Assembly (NCBI GenBank): GCA_948441955.1
Contig: CAOJQZ010000090.1
Coordinates: 1 to 8,192 of the forward strand
DNA: 8,192 nucleotides
Direction: 5' to 3'
Source: an uncultured Lachnospiraceae bacterium
GTDB lineage: Bacteria; Bacillota; Clostridia; Lachnospirales; Lachnospiraceae
Part shown: piece after piece, positions 1 to 5,797 of the stretch
Layout of the letters: each line of letters opens with the position of its first letter
Position numbering within the stretch: position 1 is the first letter of the stretch
Notes under the pieces: model-generated
Told to the model about the DNA's origin: nothing
What the model saw: the letters and a program-made list of their open reading frames with translations, nothing else
Databases searched by the model: none
Translations under genes and position numbers: made by a program

Positions 1-27
1 TGTGTCATAGTTCTTATTTATACTCAT
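1..27 (-). CDS. Start of an unidentified minus-strand gene (partial)
   Basis: Only the first nine codons lie in the window: on the minus strand an ATG at 27..25 opens a frame reading MSINKNYDT and runs off the left edge. A strong ribosome binding site, GGGGAGG at about 42..36, sits 8 bases before the ATG, and a sigma-A-like promoter lies further upstream at 122..94. These two signals are what support a real start; the peptide is too short to assign a family. It follows the regulator, kinase and aldolase genes in the same direction after a 120-base gap, so it could be co-expressed with them by readthrough or be independent. No function is proposed. Confidence 0.6.
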
Positions 28-93
28 ATGTAAATCCTCCCCAGATGCTGTCTGTGTGTTATGTAATTGGTAGTCCCCTGACAACGATTTTTA

Positions 94-122
94 ATTGTAG
101 TACATTTTCCAGAGGAATGCAA
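94..122 (-). promoter_or_regulatory. Candidate sigma-A promoter for the leftmost partial gene
   Basis: On the minus strand, TTGCAT (122..117) is separated by exactly 17 bases from TACAAT (99..94), which predicts a transcript start near 87 and a leader of about 60 bases before the ATG at 27. It lies in the 120-base gap after the aldolase gene. I see no strong intrinsic terminator in that gap, so this promoter may add to readthrough from the upstream genes instead of replacing it. Confidence 0.45.
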
Positions 123-147
123 GAGGGGTCATGGAAAGTTCACAAAA

Positions 148-780
148 TTAAAATGGTAAACAGGCTTCTTCCACCATCCGTTTTATATGTGACCGGATAT
201 ATGCCCAGTCACGGGAGATAAGTTTATCCTTTGGAACAAGGGAGCTTCCGATCCCCACTCCAAGAAACCCGGCCTGAAAAAAAGAAGCCATGTTATCGGC
301 GTTCACACCTCCTACCGCTACGAATTCCGCAGCTTCAAAGGGCCCCTTAAGGCTGCGGATATAGGAGCGGGGGAGCTCACCTGCAGGAAATAATTTCATA
401 AGACTCATGTTATATTTCAAACACAGCATGACCTCGGAAGGCGATAGTACGCCCGGAAGAACCGGAAGACACAGCTTTTGAAAAGCTGACAGCAATTCCT
501 CTGTGACAGACGGCGTCAGAAAAAAGGAAGCGCCGGCGTCTATGCTGCTTTTTATTCTCTCTTCATTTAGTACCGTTCCGGCACCTACAAACAGAGCGGT
601 TCCGAAGGTTTCCCTTAAAAGGCGGATTTGACGGTATGCATCTGGAGAATTGACGGCAACCTCAACAGCCCCTATGCCTCCCTCAAGCAGACTTTCAGCG
701 TAGGGGAGAAGCAGGTTCTCTTCAATGTTTCTAAGTATGGCAATAATAGGGTTGGCTGTAACAATTTCTCTTATATTCAT
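148..780 (-). CDS. dgoA: 2-keto-3-deoxy-6-phosphogalactonate/gluconate aldolase (DgoA/Eda family)
   Basis: This class I aldolase should cleave 2-keto-3-deoxy-6-phosphogalactonate (or the gluconate epimer) to pyruvate and glyceraldehyde 3-phosphate in the cytoplasm. The 210-residue length suits the family, a single TIM barrel. Visible motifs are IIAILR (12-17), the catalytic Glu40 in VEVAVNSP, GAGTV (66-70), the Schiff-base Lys129 in MKLFPAG, and the phosphate-binding VAVGGV and GVGIGSS segments near the C-terminus. IAILR and NSP match remembered E. coli DgoA, with Arg17, Glu40 and Lys129 all offset by +3; Eda has an Arg-Thr pair where NSP stands. The KDPGal assignment therefore rests on these motifs plus the galactonate dehydratase across the promoter region. 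The start has an AAAAGGAG site that overlaps the kinase stop codon, and the gap to the kinase is 13 bases. It is the third gene of the iclR-kinase-aldolase unit. Activity on KDPG as well cannot be excluded. Confidence 0.87.
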   Translation of the reverse strand: MNIREIVTANPIIAILRNIEENLLLPYAESLLEGGIGAVEVAVNSPDAYRQIRLLRETFGTALFVGAGTVLNEERIKSSIDAGASFFLTPSVTEELLSAFQKLCLPVLPGVLSPSEVMLCLKYNMSLMKLFPAGELPRSYIRSLKGPFEAAEFVAVGGVNADNMASFFQAGFLGVGIGSSLVPKDKLISRDWAYIRSHIKRMVEEACLPF

Positions 781-793
781 CAGGTTACTCCTT

Positions 794-1750
794 TTATCGT
801 TCCGGGGAGAGGGGACTGGAGGTTAAATGATGCATTAATTCCTTCCGGTCAGGCAGCCCTTCAATATCCCCGGTGGTTTCGGTTGCCAGTGCGCCGCAGA
901 TGGCGGCGATTTTTCCGCAGGTTTTCAAATCCTGCCCTTCCAGGATTCCGGAAAGAAACCCGGCGTTAAAAGCATCCCCCGCGCCCACAGGGTCTACGGG
1001 TGTACAGGGATATGGCTTTATAAAATGCATATCTGTTTTATCATATACACAGGCGCCTTTGGCGCCGTTTTTTATGGCAAGAAAAGAAAGGGAAGGGGCA
1101 AGGCTCCAAATTTTTTCGGCATAACTGTCGAAAGGAGCTTCTCCCCAAATAATAGCGGCTTCCTTAGCGCCCAGCATAACATAATCGGAAAACGATATAT
1201 AGTGTATCATCAAATCTCTGTAATCCTTATTTTTCCAAAGCTTGAAACGTATATTAGGATCAAAGCTTATGGGTATTTTTTTTGCACGGCAAAAGGAGAG
1301 AAGCTTATGAAGCTCCCTTTTGCAGTTTTCTCTTAAAACAGGCGTAATACCTGTAAAATGAAATAATTTTGCGCCGGAAAGAAAGTGATAATCAGCTTCC
1401 GTCAGTGAAACATGGCTGAAAGCAGAGTCTTCACGGTAATAAAATACAGAGGTTTCGCCGTGAGAGCAGAGCTGCTTGAGCATAATTCCTGTCCTGTGGC
1501 AGGAGTCAAACTCGACGCGGTCGGTATTAACGCCTTCCGCACGAATCCGGTTTAACACAAATTCGCCGGGGGCATCGTTCCCCAGACGGCTGATCCACCC
1601 GGCAGAATGTCCTAATTTCTGAACGCCGATCAGGGTGTTTGTTTCAGCGCCCGCGGCGTTGCAGCCGTAATGCTGCTTATATTTTAACGGGCCGGGAGAT
1701 TCCGGAGAAAATACCATCATTGTTTCCCCAAAGGATATTAATTCAGTCAT
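794..1750 (-). CDS. kdgK: 2-keto-3-deoxygluconate/galactonate kinase (PfkB family)
   Basis: This cytoplasmic kinase should phosphorylate 2-keto-3-deoxygluconate or its galacto epimer at O6 with ATP, supplying the substrate of the aldolase encoded next. Ribokinase/PfkB features are seen in order: an N-terminal ISFGE strand (5-9), a sugar-binding GAETNT stretch (34-39) in the place of the family's first signature, YYRED.AFS (104-112) and SFDPNIR (162-168) typical of KDG kinases, an ATP-site KNGAKGA (227-233), and the second PfkB signature DPVGAGDAFNAGF (253-265) with catalytic Asp259. The 318-residue length is normal. The ATG has an AGGAG site about 8 bases upstream, and the gene starts 17 bases after the regulator stop. 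E. coli galactonate degradation uses DgoK, which is not a PfkB protein, so this is a non-orthologous choice for that step. Another PfkB sugar kinase is possible in principle, but the neighbours argue strongly for KDG/KDGal. Confidence 0.87.
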   Translation of the reverse strand: MTELISFGETMMVFSPESPGPLKYKQHYGCNAAGAETNTLIGVQKLGHSAGWISRLGNDAPGEFVLNRIRAEGVNTDRVEFDSCHRTGIMLKQLCSHGETSVFYYREDSAFSHVSLTEADYHFLSGAKLFHFTGITPVLRENCKRELHKLLSFCRAKKIPISFDPNIRFKLWKNKDYRDLMIHYISFSDYVMLGAKEAAIIWGEAPFDSYAEKIWSLAPSLSFLAIKNGAKGACVYDKTDMHFIKPYPCTPVDPVGAGDAFNAGFLSGILEGQDLKTCGKIAAICGALATETTGDIEGLPDRKELMHHLTSSPLSPER

Positions 1751-1767
1751 AACAGTTCTCCTGGAGG

Positions 1768-2562
1768 TTAAGATTGAAAGGGCTCAAAAAGGGCGCTTCC
1801 AAGAAAACCGAATTTATTTGAAATATCCAGGGCAGCCTTTGATATAAGCTGGCTGTAAAGTTCTGTTTTTTCCGCTACGGCAGGAGTATATACACAGGAA
1901 ATACTTATAGCAGCAATACATTTTCCAGTAACATTAAGGAGCGGGCACGCTACGCAGAAAACATAATCATTATCTTCGCAGTTGTCGACAGAGTAGCCTC
2001 TTTTTCTGGTCTTTTTCAAGTCCTCCATTAATTCGTCAAAGGATTTCAGCGTATTTTTTGTATGTGCTAAAAGAGCGCCCCCGCCGGTAATCAGACGTAT
2101 TTTTTCTATAGGATACGTGGCCAGCATTGCCTTGCCGAGTCCTGTGCAGTGCATAGAATTCCTATCGCCTATATTACAGGTGGTTCTTGTGGGGGAGGTC
2201 CCTTCTACTTTATCAAGGTAAACGATCATACCGTTATTTTCCACAGCCATAAACACAGTTTCGCTTGTCTGTTCGCTGATGTTTTTTAAATATGGAAGCG
2301 CAATGCTGTGAATATCGTTTTTGCTTAGGAATGCATTGCCTATTTCAAAGGATTTAATATCCAGAAAATAGGATTTTGAAGCAGAATCAAAGGCCAGCAT
2401 TTTTTTTTCTACCAGAGTCTGCATAATGTCAAAAATGCTGCTTTTGGGGAAATCCATATTTTTATTCAGTTCTGCTAACGTGACAGATTCTTTTGTGCGA
2501 GCTATGTATTCCAGTATATCGACAGCTCTTGAAACAGCTTTGTTAATTTTAGGCTCATTCAT
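1768..2562 (-). CDS. IclR-family transcriptional regulator, probable regulator of both divergent units
   Basis: This is a 264-residue DNA-binding regulator. An N-terminal winged helix-turn-helix spans roughly residues 5-65, with a recognition helix around PKSSIFDIMQTL (39-50). The IclR effector domain follows, with its characteristic HCTGLGKAMLA (138-148), RGYSVDNCED (188-197) and CVACPLL.....CIAAISIS (203-222) segments. Members of this family sense small catabolic acids, so KDGal or KDG is a reasonable inferred effector. I chose the ATG at 2562: it has an AGAAAGGA site 10 bases upstream and gives a normal family length. An in-frame extension to 2661 would begin upstream of the predicted transcript start (about 2645) and would add a tail that does not resemble the family. 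It is first in its operon, followed 17 bases later by the kinase, and its leader contains the repeated TCCG dyad. Repression versus activation cannot be told from sequence. Confidence 0.88.
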   Translation of the reverse strand: MNEPKINKAVSRAVDILEYIARTKESVTLAELNKNMDFPKSSIFDIMQTLVEKKMLAFDSASKSYFLDIKSFEIGNAFLSKNDIHSIALPYLKNISEQTSETVFMAVENNGMIVYLDKVEGTSPTRTTCNIGDRNSMHCTGLGKAMLATYPIEKIRLITGGGALLAHTKNTLKSFDELMEDLKKTRKRGYSVDNCEDNDYVFCVACPLLNVTGKCIAAISISCVYTPAVAEKTELYSQLISKAALDISNKFGFLGSALFEPFQS

Positions 2563-2604
2563 TTTCGTGAAATCCTTTCTGATTGAATTGGATAAACATG
2601 CAAC

Positions 2605-2639
2605 ATCCGAAATATTATACATATATCCGTATATTCGAA
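2605..2639. promoter_or_regulatory. Candidate operator in the iclR leader (TCCG repeats)
   Basis: The stretch contains ATCCGAAATA at 2605-2614, a second ATCCG 20 bases on (2625-2629), and the near-palindrome TCCG-TATATT-CGAA at 2626-2639. The 10-base word ATCCGAAATA is repeated exactly at 2832-2841 in front of dgoD. The element lies about +6 to +40 from the predicted iclR start near 2645, a position suited to negative autoregulation. That the IclR protein binds it is inferred from the shared motif and location. Confidence 0.55.
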
Positions 2640-2651
2640 CATTATAAATAC

Positions 2652-2680
2652 AGTTTAGCATTTGTTGATATAAATGTCAA
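2652..2680 (-). promoter_or_regulatory. Sigma-A promoter of the iclR-kdgK-dgoA unit
   Basis: On the minus strand a perfect -35 box TTGACA (2680..2675) is followed after 17 bases by TAAACT (2657..2652), with TGC immediately before it as an extended -10. The predicted start is near 2645, giving a leader of about 83 bases. A TATAAT on the same strand at 2646..2641 is a possible alternative -10, but it has no good -35 box at the right distance. Confidence 0.65.
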
Positions 2681-2787
2681 TGGATGTTGAAAAAAGATAT
2701 TTTAGGGCAAACTGTATAAAAATAGAACTATAATTATATGAAAAATATCATTTTGTAGTATAAAAATAAAAAAATTAAAACAAGACA

Positions 2788-2816
2788 TTGACTGCAAGAT
2801 TCTATTATGCTATCAT
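2788..2816 (+). promoter_or_regulatory. Sigma-A promoter of the dgoD-transporter-aldolase operon
   Basis: TTGACT (2788-2793) and TATCAT (2811-2816) are separated by exactly 17 bases, with TGC at 2808-2810 forming an extended -10. A-tracts at about 2761-2781 lie directly upstream and resemble an UP element. The predicted start is near 2823, leaving a leader of about 49 bases that contains the candidate operator and the GGAGGAG ribosome binding site. This promoter also argues against any translation start upstream of 2872. Confidence 0.7.
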
Positions 2817-2831
2817 ATTTACAAGTTTAAT

Positions 2832-2855
2832 ATCCGAAATAACGGACAATGTCCG
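2832..2855. promoter_or_regulatory. Candidate operator downstream of the dgoD promoter
   Basis: Two overlapping inverted repeats are visible: TCCG-AAATAA-CGGA at 2833-2846 and the perfect dyad CGGAC-AAT-GTCCG at 2843-2855. The first ten bases repeat exactly the word found in the iclR leader at 2605-2614. The element sits about +10 to +33 from the predicted start and just before the ribosome binding site, so a bound protein would block transcription; the dyad could also form a short hairpin in the mRNA. Binding by the divergently encoded IclR regulator is inferred. Confidence 0.6.
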
Positions 2856-2871
2856 AAAAAGGAGGAGAATT

Positions 2872-4020
2872 ATGGAAATAAAAGCAGTTGAAACTTTTCA
2901 AGTGAAACCAAGATGGCTGTTTGTAAAGATTGAAACAGATGAGGGGATTACTGGATGGGGCGAGGCAGTACTTGAAGGAAAGGGAACCGTTGTGGAAGAA
3001 GCGGTCAAGGTGTTCGCAAGAGAAATACTGGGAAAGGATCCGATGGATATAGAGCACATATTTAATCTGCTCTACAGAGGCTCCTTTTACCGCGGGGGAG
3101 CCATTTTAGTAAGCGCAGTCAGCGGGATTGAGCAGGCGCTCTGGGACATTAAAGGTAAGTATTTTCACATGCCGGTCTGGCAGATGCTTGGCGGCAGATG
3201 CAGGGACAGAGTGAGGATGTATGCCCATATTGCTCCGAATGAAGATTATGCAGACGCGGATCGGGCAGCATTTCTTGCAGGGAAGAGAGTAAAGGACGGT
3301 TTCAAATCGCTGAAGCTTCCGATGCATGCGCCCCTTCGTCACATTGATACGTTTAAGACTGTCGAGAAATTTGTGGATAAGTTTTCAAGAATTAGAGAGA
3401 TTGTAGGAGAGGATATAGACGTTGCCATTGATTTTCATGGGAGAGTATCACCGGCTATGGCTCCGCTTCTGTTTAAGGAGCTGGAACCGTTTCACCCTAT
3501 GTTTATTGAGGAGCCGGTTCTTCCCGAGAATGTGGATGTGATGGCAGAGCTTGCGAGAAAGACGGCGATCCCGATTGCAACGGGAGAAAGGCTTTTTACA
3601 ACCTGGGGGTTCAGGGAGGTAATCGAAAAGCAGGCGGCAAAGGTATTGCAGCCTGATTTATGCCACTGCGGAGGTATCTTACAGACCTTTAAAATTGCAG
3701 CCATGGGTGCCAATTATTATTGTTCTGTGGCTCCCCATAATCCTCTCGGGCCCATTGCCCTAGCGGCGTGCCTGCAAATTGATACATGTATTTCTAATTT
3801 TACGGCGCAGGAGCATCCGACAATGGAGGAAGGACATGATTTAGGAAAAGAAATCTTCAAGGATCCTTTTGTCATTAAAGACGGCTATATAGATATTCCA
3901 AAGGGTCCCGGTCTTGGCTTTGAGGTAAATGAGGATGCTGTAAAGGCGCTTTCGTATAATGGGCATTATACATGTCCGGTGGAGTATTTCAGCGAGGACA
4001 ATTCTCTGGGAGAATGGTAG
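2872..4020 (+). CDS. dgoD: D-galactonate dehydratase (mandelate racemase/enolase superfamily)
   Basis: This cytoplasmic Mg-dependent enzyme removes water from D-galactonate to give 2-keto-3-deoxygalactonate. The protein is 382 residues, the same as remembered E. coli DgoD, and co-linear with it: PRW.F.KIETDEG..GWGE near the N-terminus, FYRGG.IL.SA..GI.QALWDIKGK (72-96), FHGRVS..MA (188-197), APH.PLGPIALAACL (287-301) and a C-terminal EDNS..EW. Metal ligands Asp187, Glu213 and Glu239, catalytic His189 and His289, and Glu314 are all present with a constant +4 offset from the E. coli positions. The ATG at 2872 follows GGAGGAG at 2861-2867. An in-frame TTG at 2788 would extend the protein by 28 residues but lies inside the -35 box, so I rejected it. 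It is first in the plus-strand operon, and the next gene's ribosome binding site overlaps its stop codon. Activity on a related aldonate is the main alternative. Confidence 0.92.
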   Translation: MEIKAVETFQVKPRWLFVKIETDEGITGWGEAVLEGKGTVVEEAVKVFAREILGKDPMDIEHIFNLLYRGSFYRGGAILVSAVSGIEQALWDIKGKYFHMPVWQMLGGRCRDRVRMYAHIAPNEDYADADRAAFLAGKRVKDGFKSLKLPMHAPLRHIDTFKTVEKFVDKFSRIREIVGEDIDVAIDFHGRVSPAMAPLLFKELEPFHPMFIEEPVLPENVDVMAELARKTAIPIATGERLFTTWGFREVIEKQAAKVLQPDLCHCGGILQTFKIAAMGANYYCSVAPHNPLGPIALAACLQIDTCISNFTAQEHPTMEEGHDLGKEIFKDPFVIKDGYIDIPKGPGLGFEVNEDAVKALSYNGHYTCPVEYFSEDNSLGEW

Positions 4021-4032
4021 GAGGTGCAACAG

Positions 4033-4941
4033 GTGGCGCTGCAGAGGAAGAAGAAATTAGGTTTCAATAATCAAACTTTAAATATGAGGCAGATAATGCC
4101 GTACTTATTTATAACACCGGCGGTGACAGCGCTCGTCGCGCTGGTTGTATATCCTCTTTTATACGGGATGTATATCAGCCTTTTTGACACAAACCTGGCG
4201 AATAAATGGAACTTCGTGGGAGTAAAGAATTATATTTCCATTTTTAGTGATTCTGATTTTTTCAGCAGGATATGGGTTACTTTAAAATTCACATTTTTTG
4301 TTATTGTAATCCATTTTATTCTAGGGATTATTCTTGGAATTGCACTAAACCGGAAGGGAAAGAGTATTACATTTTTCCGGGTTATTTTAATTCTGCCGTG
4401 GCTTATGCCAGACGTGGTTGTAGCGCTTATTTTCAAATGGATTTTAAATCCGCTTTACGGCCTGATTAATAATGCTCTTTTGGACTGGGGAGCTATTGAA
4501 AGCAACATATCCTGGCTTAGCGATGAATTCTGGGCTTTTTTCTGCATTGTAGCCGTAGCGGTGTGGAAGGGATACCCTCTAGTTATGGTAAACGTACTCG
4601 CCGCTTTGCAGAGCGTATCAACGGATATCTATGAAGCCGCAAAGGTGGACGGAGCCAGCGGTTTCCAGACACTGTTCAGAGTCATTCTGCCCAGTATTAA
4701 GCCGGTGCTTACGACAACTCTGATATTAGATACTGTATGGTGGTTTAAGCATTATACAATTATTCAGCTGCTTACGAAGGGAGGGCCGGGGAACGATACA
4801 TCCATCATCAGTATTGAAATATATAAACAGGCGTTTGAGTATTTTAAGTATGGGAAGGCGGCGGCAATTTCTGTTGTTGTATTTCTCATCTGCTTGCTGA
4901 TAACAAAGTTGTACAGGAGGTTTTTGGAAGGTGAAGACTAA
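4033..4941 (+). CDS. Carbohydrate ABC transporter permease 1 (CUT1, MalF/UgpA type)
   Basis: This is one of two membrane-spanning subunits of a sugar or sugar-acid importer. The 302-residue protein has a short basic N-terminus (RKKK), about six hydrophobic segments (first at roughly 21-51, last at roughly 273-293), and the cytoplasmic EAA loop EAAKVDGASG......ILP at about 201-220 that contacts the ATPase. TKGGPGNDT (248-256) is typical of the MalF-like partner. I chose the GTG at 4033 because AGGAGG at 4019-4024 is then 8 bases away; an earlier in-frame GTG at 4024 overlaps that site, and the ATG at 4084 has no ribosome binding site. The AGGAGG overlaps the dgoD stop codon, so translation is probably coupled. 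The 3' end overlaps the second permease by 11 bases. The substrate is inferred from neighbours to be galactonate or a galactonate-yielding conjugate. Confidence 0.88.
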   Translation: MALQRKKKLGFNNQTLNMRQIMPYLFITPAVTALVALVVYPLLYGMYISLFDTNLANKWNFVGVKNYISIFSDSDFFSRIWVTLKFTFFVIVIHFILGIILGIALNRKGKSITFFRVILILPWLMPDVVVALIFKWILNPLYGLINNALLDWGAIESNISWLSDEFWAFFCIVAVAVWKGYPLVMVNVLAALQSVSTDIYEAAKVDGASGFQTLFRVILPSIKPVLTTTLILDTVWWFKHYTIIQLLTKGGPGNDTSIISIEIYKQAFEYFKYGKAAAISVVVFLICLLITKLYRRFLEGED

Positions 4942-5779
4942 AGGTTTAAAGAAGAAAAGGATACTTTCAGGAGTCGGTACATATGCAGTTCTGCTTGTCA
5001 TGGCTGTGATTGTACTGATCCCCATACTGTGGATGGTATCGACATCTGTTAAATTGGAGTCGGAAACAATTACCATACCTCCGCAGTGGATACCGGATCA
5101 CCCTACGATAGAATCATATAAACGGCTGTGGAGTGAGTACCCCTTTGCGATTTATTTTAAAAATAGTATTATTATCAGCCTTGGCGCTGTAATCTTGTCT
5201 GTAGGGTTCTCGTGTCTGGCAGGATATGGGGTCACGAGATTCAGATTCAGGGGGAAACAGTCTTTTCTTACATTTTTACTGGTCACGCAGATGTTTCCTT
5301 CCATTATGATGCTGATTCCATATTACAAGGTTCTAAGTACTTATCATTTAAAGGATACTTATCTGGGCATGATACTTGTATATATATCATTTACTATTCC
5401 ATTCTGTTCCTGGATGATGGTAGGATTTTTTAAGACAATCCCGCTGGAGCTTGATGAGGCGGCAATCATAGACGGGTGCTCAAGGTGGAGAGCTTTTCGC
5501 CAGATTGTCCTTCCCATGACCCTGCCGGGGATATCATCATCCGCCATATATGCTTTTATAACGGCATGGAACGAGTATATGTTTGCGCAGATATTGATTA
5601 ATGCTCCGGGGCTTAAAACCGTACCCCTTGGAATTGCAGAGCTGAATGGATTTTATAAGATACTTTGGAACGATATGATGGCTGCGTCTGTGATCGCCAG
5701 TTTACCGCTTATCATCTTATTTATATTTTTACAGAAGTACTTTATCAGCGGCCTGACAGCAGGGGCAGTAAAACAATAA
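4931..5779 (+). CDS. Carbohydrate ABC transporter permease 2 (CUT1, MalG/UgpE type)
   Basis: This second permease should pair with the preceding one in the membrane. It has 282 residues, a basic N-terminus (KKKR), a first membrane segment at about 15-38, an external loop with PPQWIPDHPT (50-59), further segments, and the EAA loop EAAIIDGCSRW...F..IVLP at 176-195. AWNEYMFA (212-219) and the C-terminal FISGLTAGAVK are standard for MalG-like CUT1 permeases. The GTG start at 4931 follows AGGAGG at 4915-4920 with a 10-base spacer and overlaps the end of permease 1 by 11 bases, so the pair is probably translationally coupled. No ATP-binding subunit is encoded nearby; Firmicutes commonly share one MsmK/UgpC-type ATPase among several such importers, and that is assumed here. 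Confidence 0.9.
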   Translation: MKTKGLKKKRILSGVGTYAVLLVMAVIVLIPILWMVSTSVKLESETITIPPQWIPDHPTIESYKRLWSEYPFAIYFKNSIIISLGAVILSVGFSCLAGYGVTRFRFRGKQSFLTFLLVTQMFPSIMMLIPYYKVLSTYHLKDTYLGMILVYISFTIPFCSWMMVGFFKTIPLELDEAAIIDGCSRWRAFRQIVLPMTLPGISSSAIYAFITAWNEYMFAQILINAPGLKTVPLGIAELNGFYKILWNDMMAASVIASLPLIILFIFLQKYFISGLTAGAVKQ

Positions 5780-5797
5780 GAGAGGAGAAAAAAGAAT

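Larger units (their letters stand above)
2563..2871. other. Divergent regulatory region between iclR and dgoD
   Basis: These 309 bases contain no credible gene. They hold a minus-strand promoter (2680..2652), a plus-strand promoter (2788..2816), a candidate operator downstream of each (2605..2639 and 2832..2855), and between the promoters a very A+T-rich stretch (about 2690-2785). A-tracts at roughly 2761-2781 lie directly upstream of the dgoD -35 box and could act as an UP element or bend the DNA. No riboswitch-like fold and no convincing catabolite-response (cre) element was seen by eye. Confidence 0.75.

Noticed and set aside
103..139. Possible hairpin between TTTTCC and GGAAAG after the aldolase as a terminator
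   Set aside because: The arms are only about five pairs, the loop exceeds 20 bases, and no T-tract follows on the minus strand.
628..969. Plus-strand open frame of 113 codons spanning the aldolase and kinase genes
   Set aside because: It lies antisense to two well-supported genes, and its Arg/Pro-rich translation shows no family features; it is a shadow frame.
2563..2661. 33-residue N-terminal extension of the IclR regulator from 2661
   Set aside because: It begins upstream of the predicted start site near 2645, has no ribosome binding site and does not look like an IclR N-terminus; the ATG at 2562 does.
2788..2871. 28-residue N-terminal extension of the galactonate dehydratase from a TTG at 2788
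   Set aside because: The TTG is part of the -35 box and lies upstream of the predicted transcript start. The ATG at 2872 has a strong ribosome binding site and gives exactly the usual family length.
2563..2871. Catabolite-response (cre) element or riboswitch in the divergent region
   Set aside because: I found no TGNAANCG-type dyad and no conserved aptamer-like pairing by eye; the visible dyads fit a local operator better.
4024..4032. GTG at 4024 as the start of permease 1
   Set aside because: It overlaps the AGGAGG at 4019-4024 that would have to bind the ribosome; the GTG at 4033 is at the ideal distance.
4726..5076. Minus-strand open frame of 116 codons across the permease junction
   Set aside because: It is antisense to conserved permease sequence with translational-coupling signals and has no recognisable domain.
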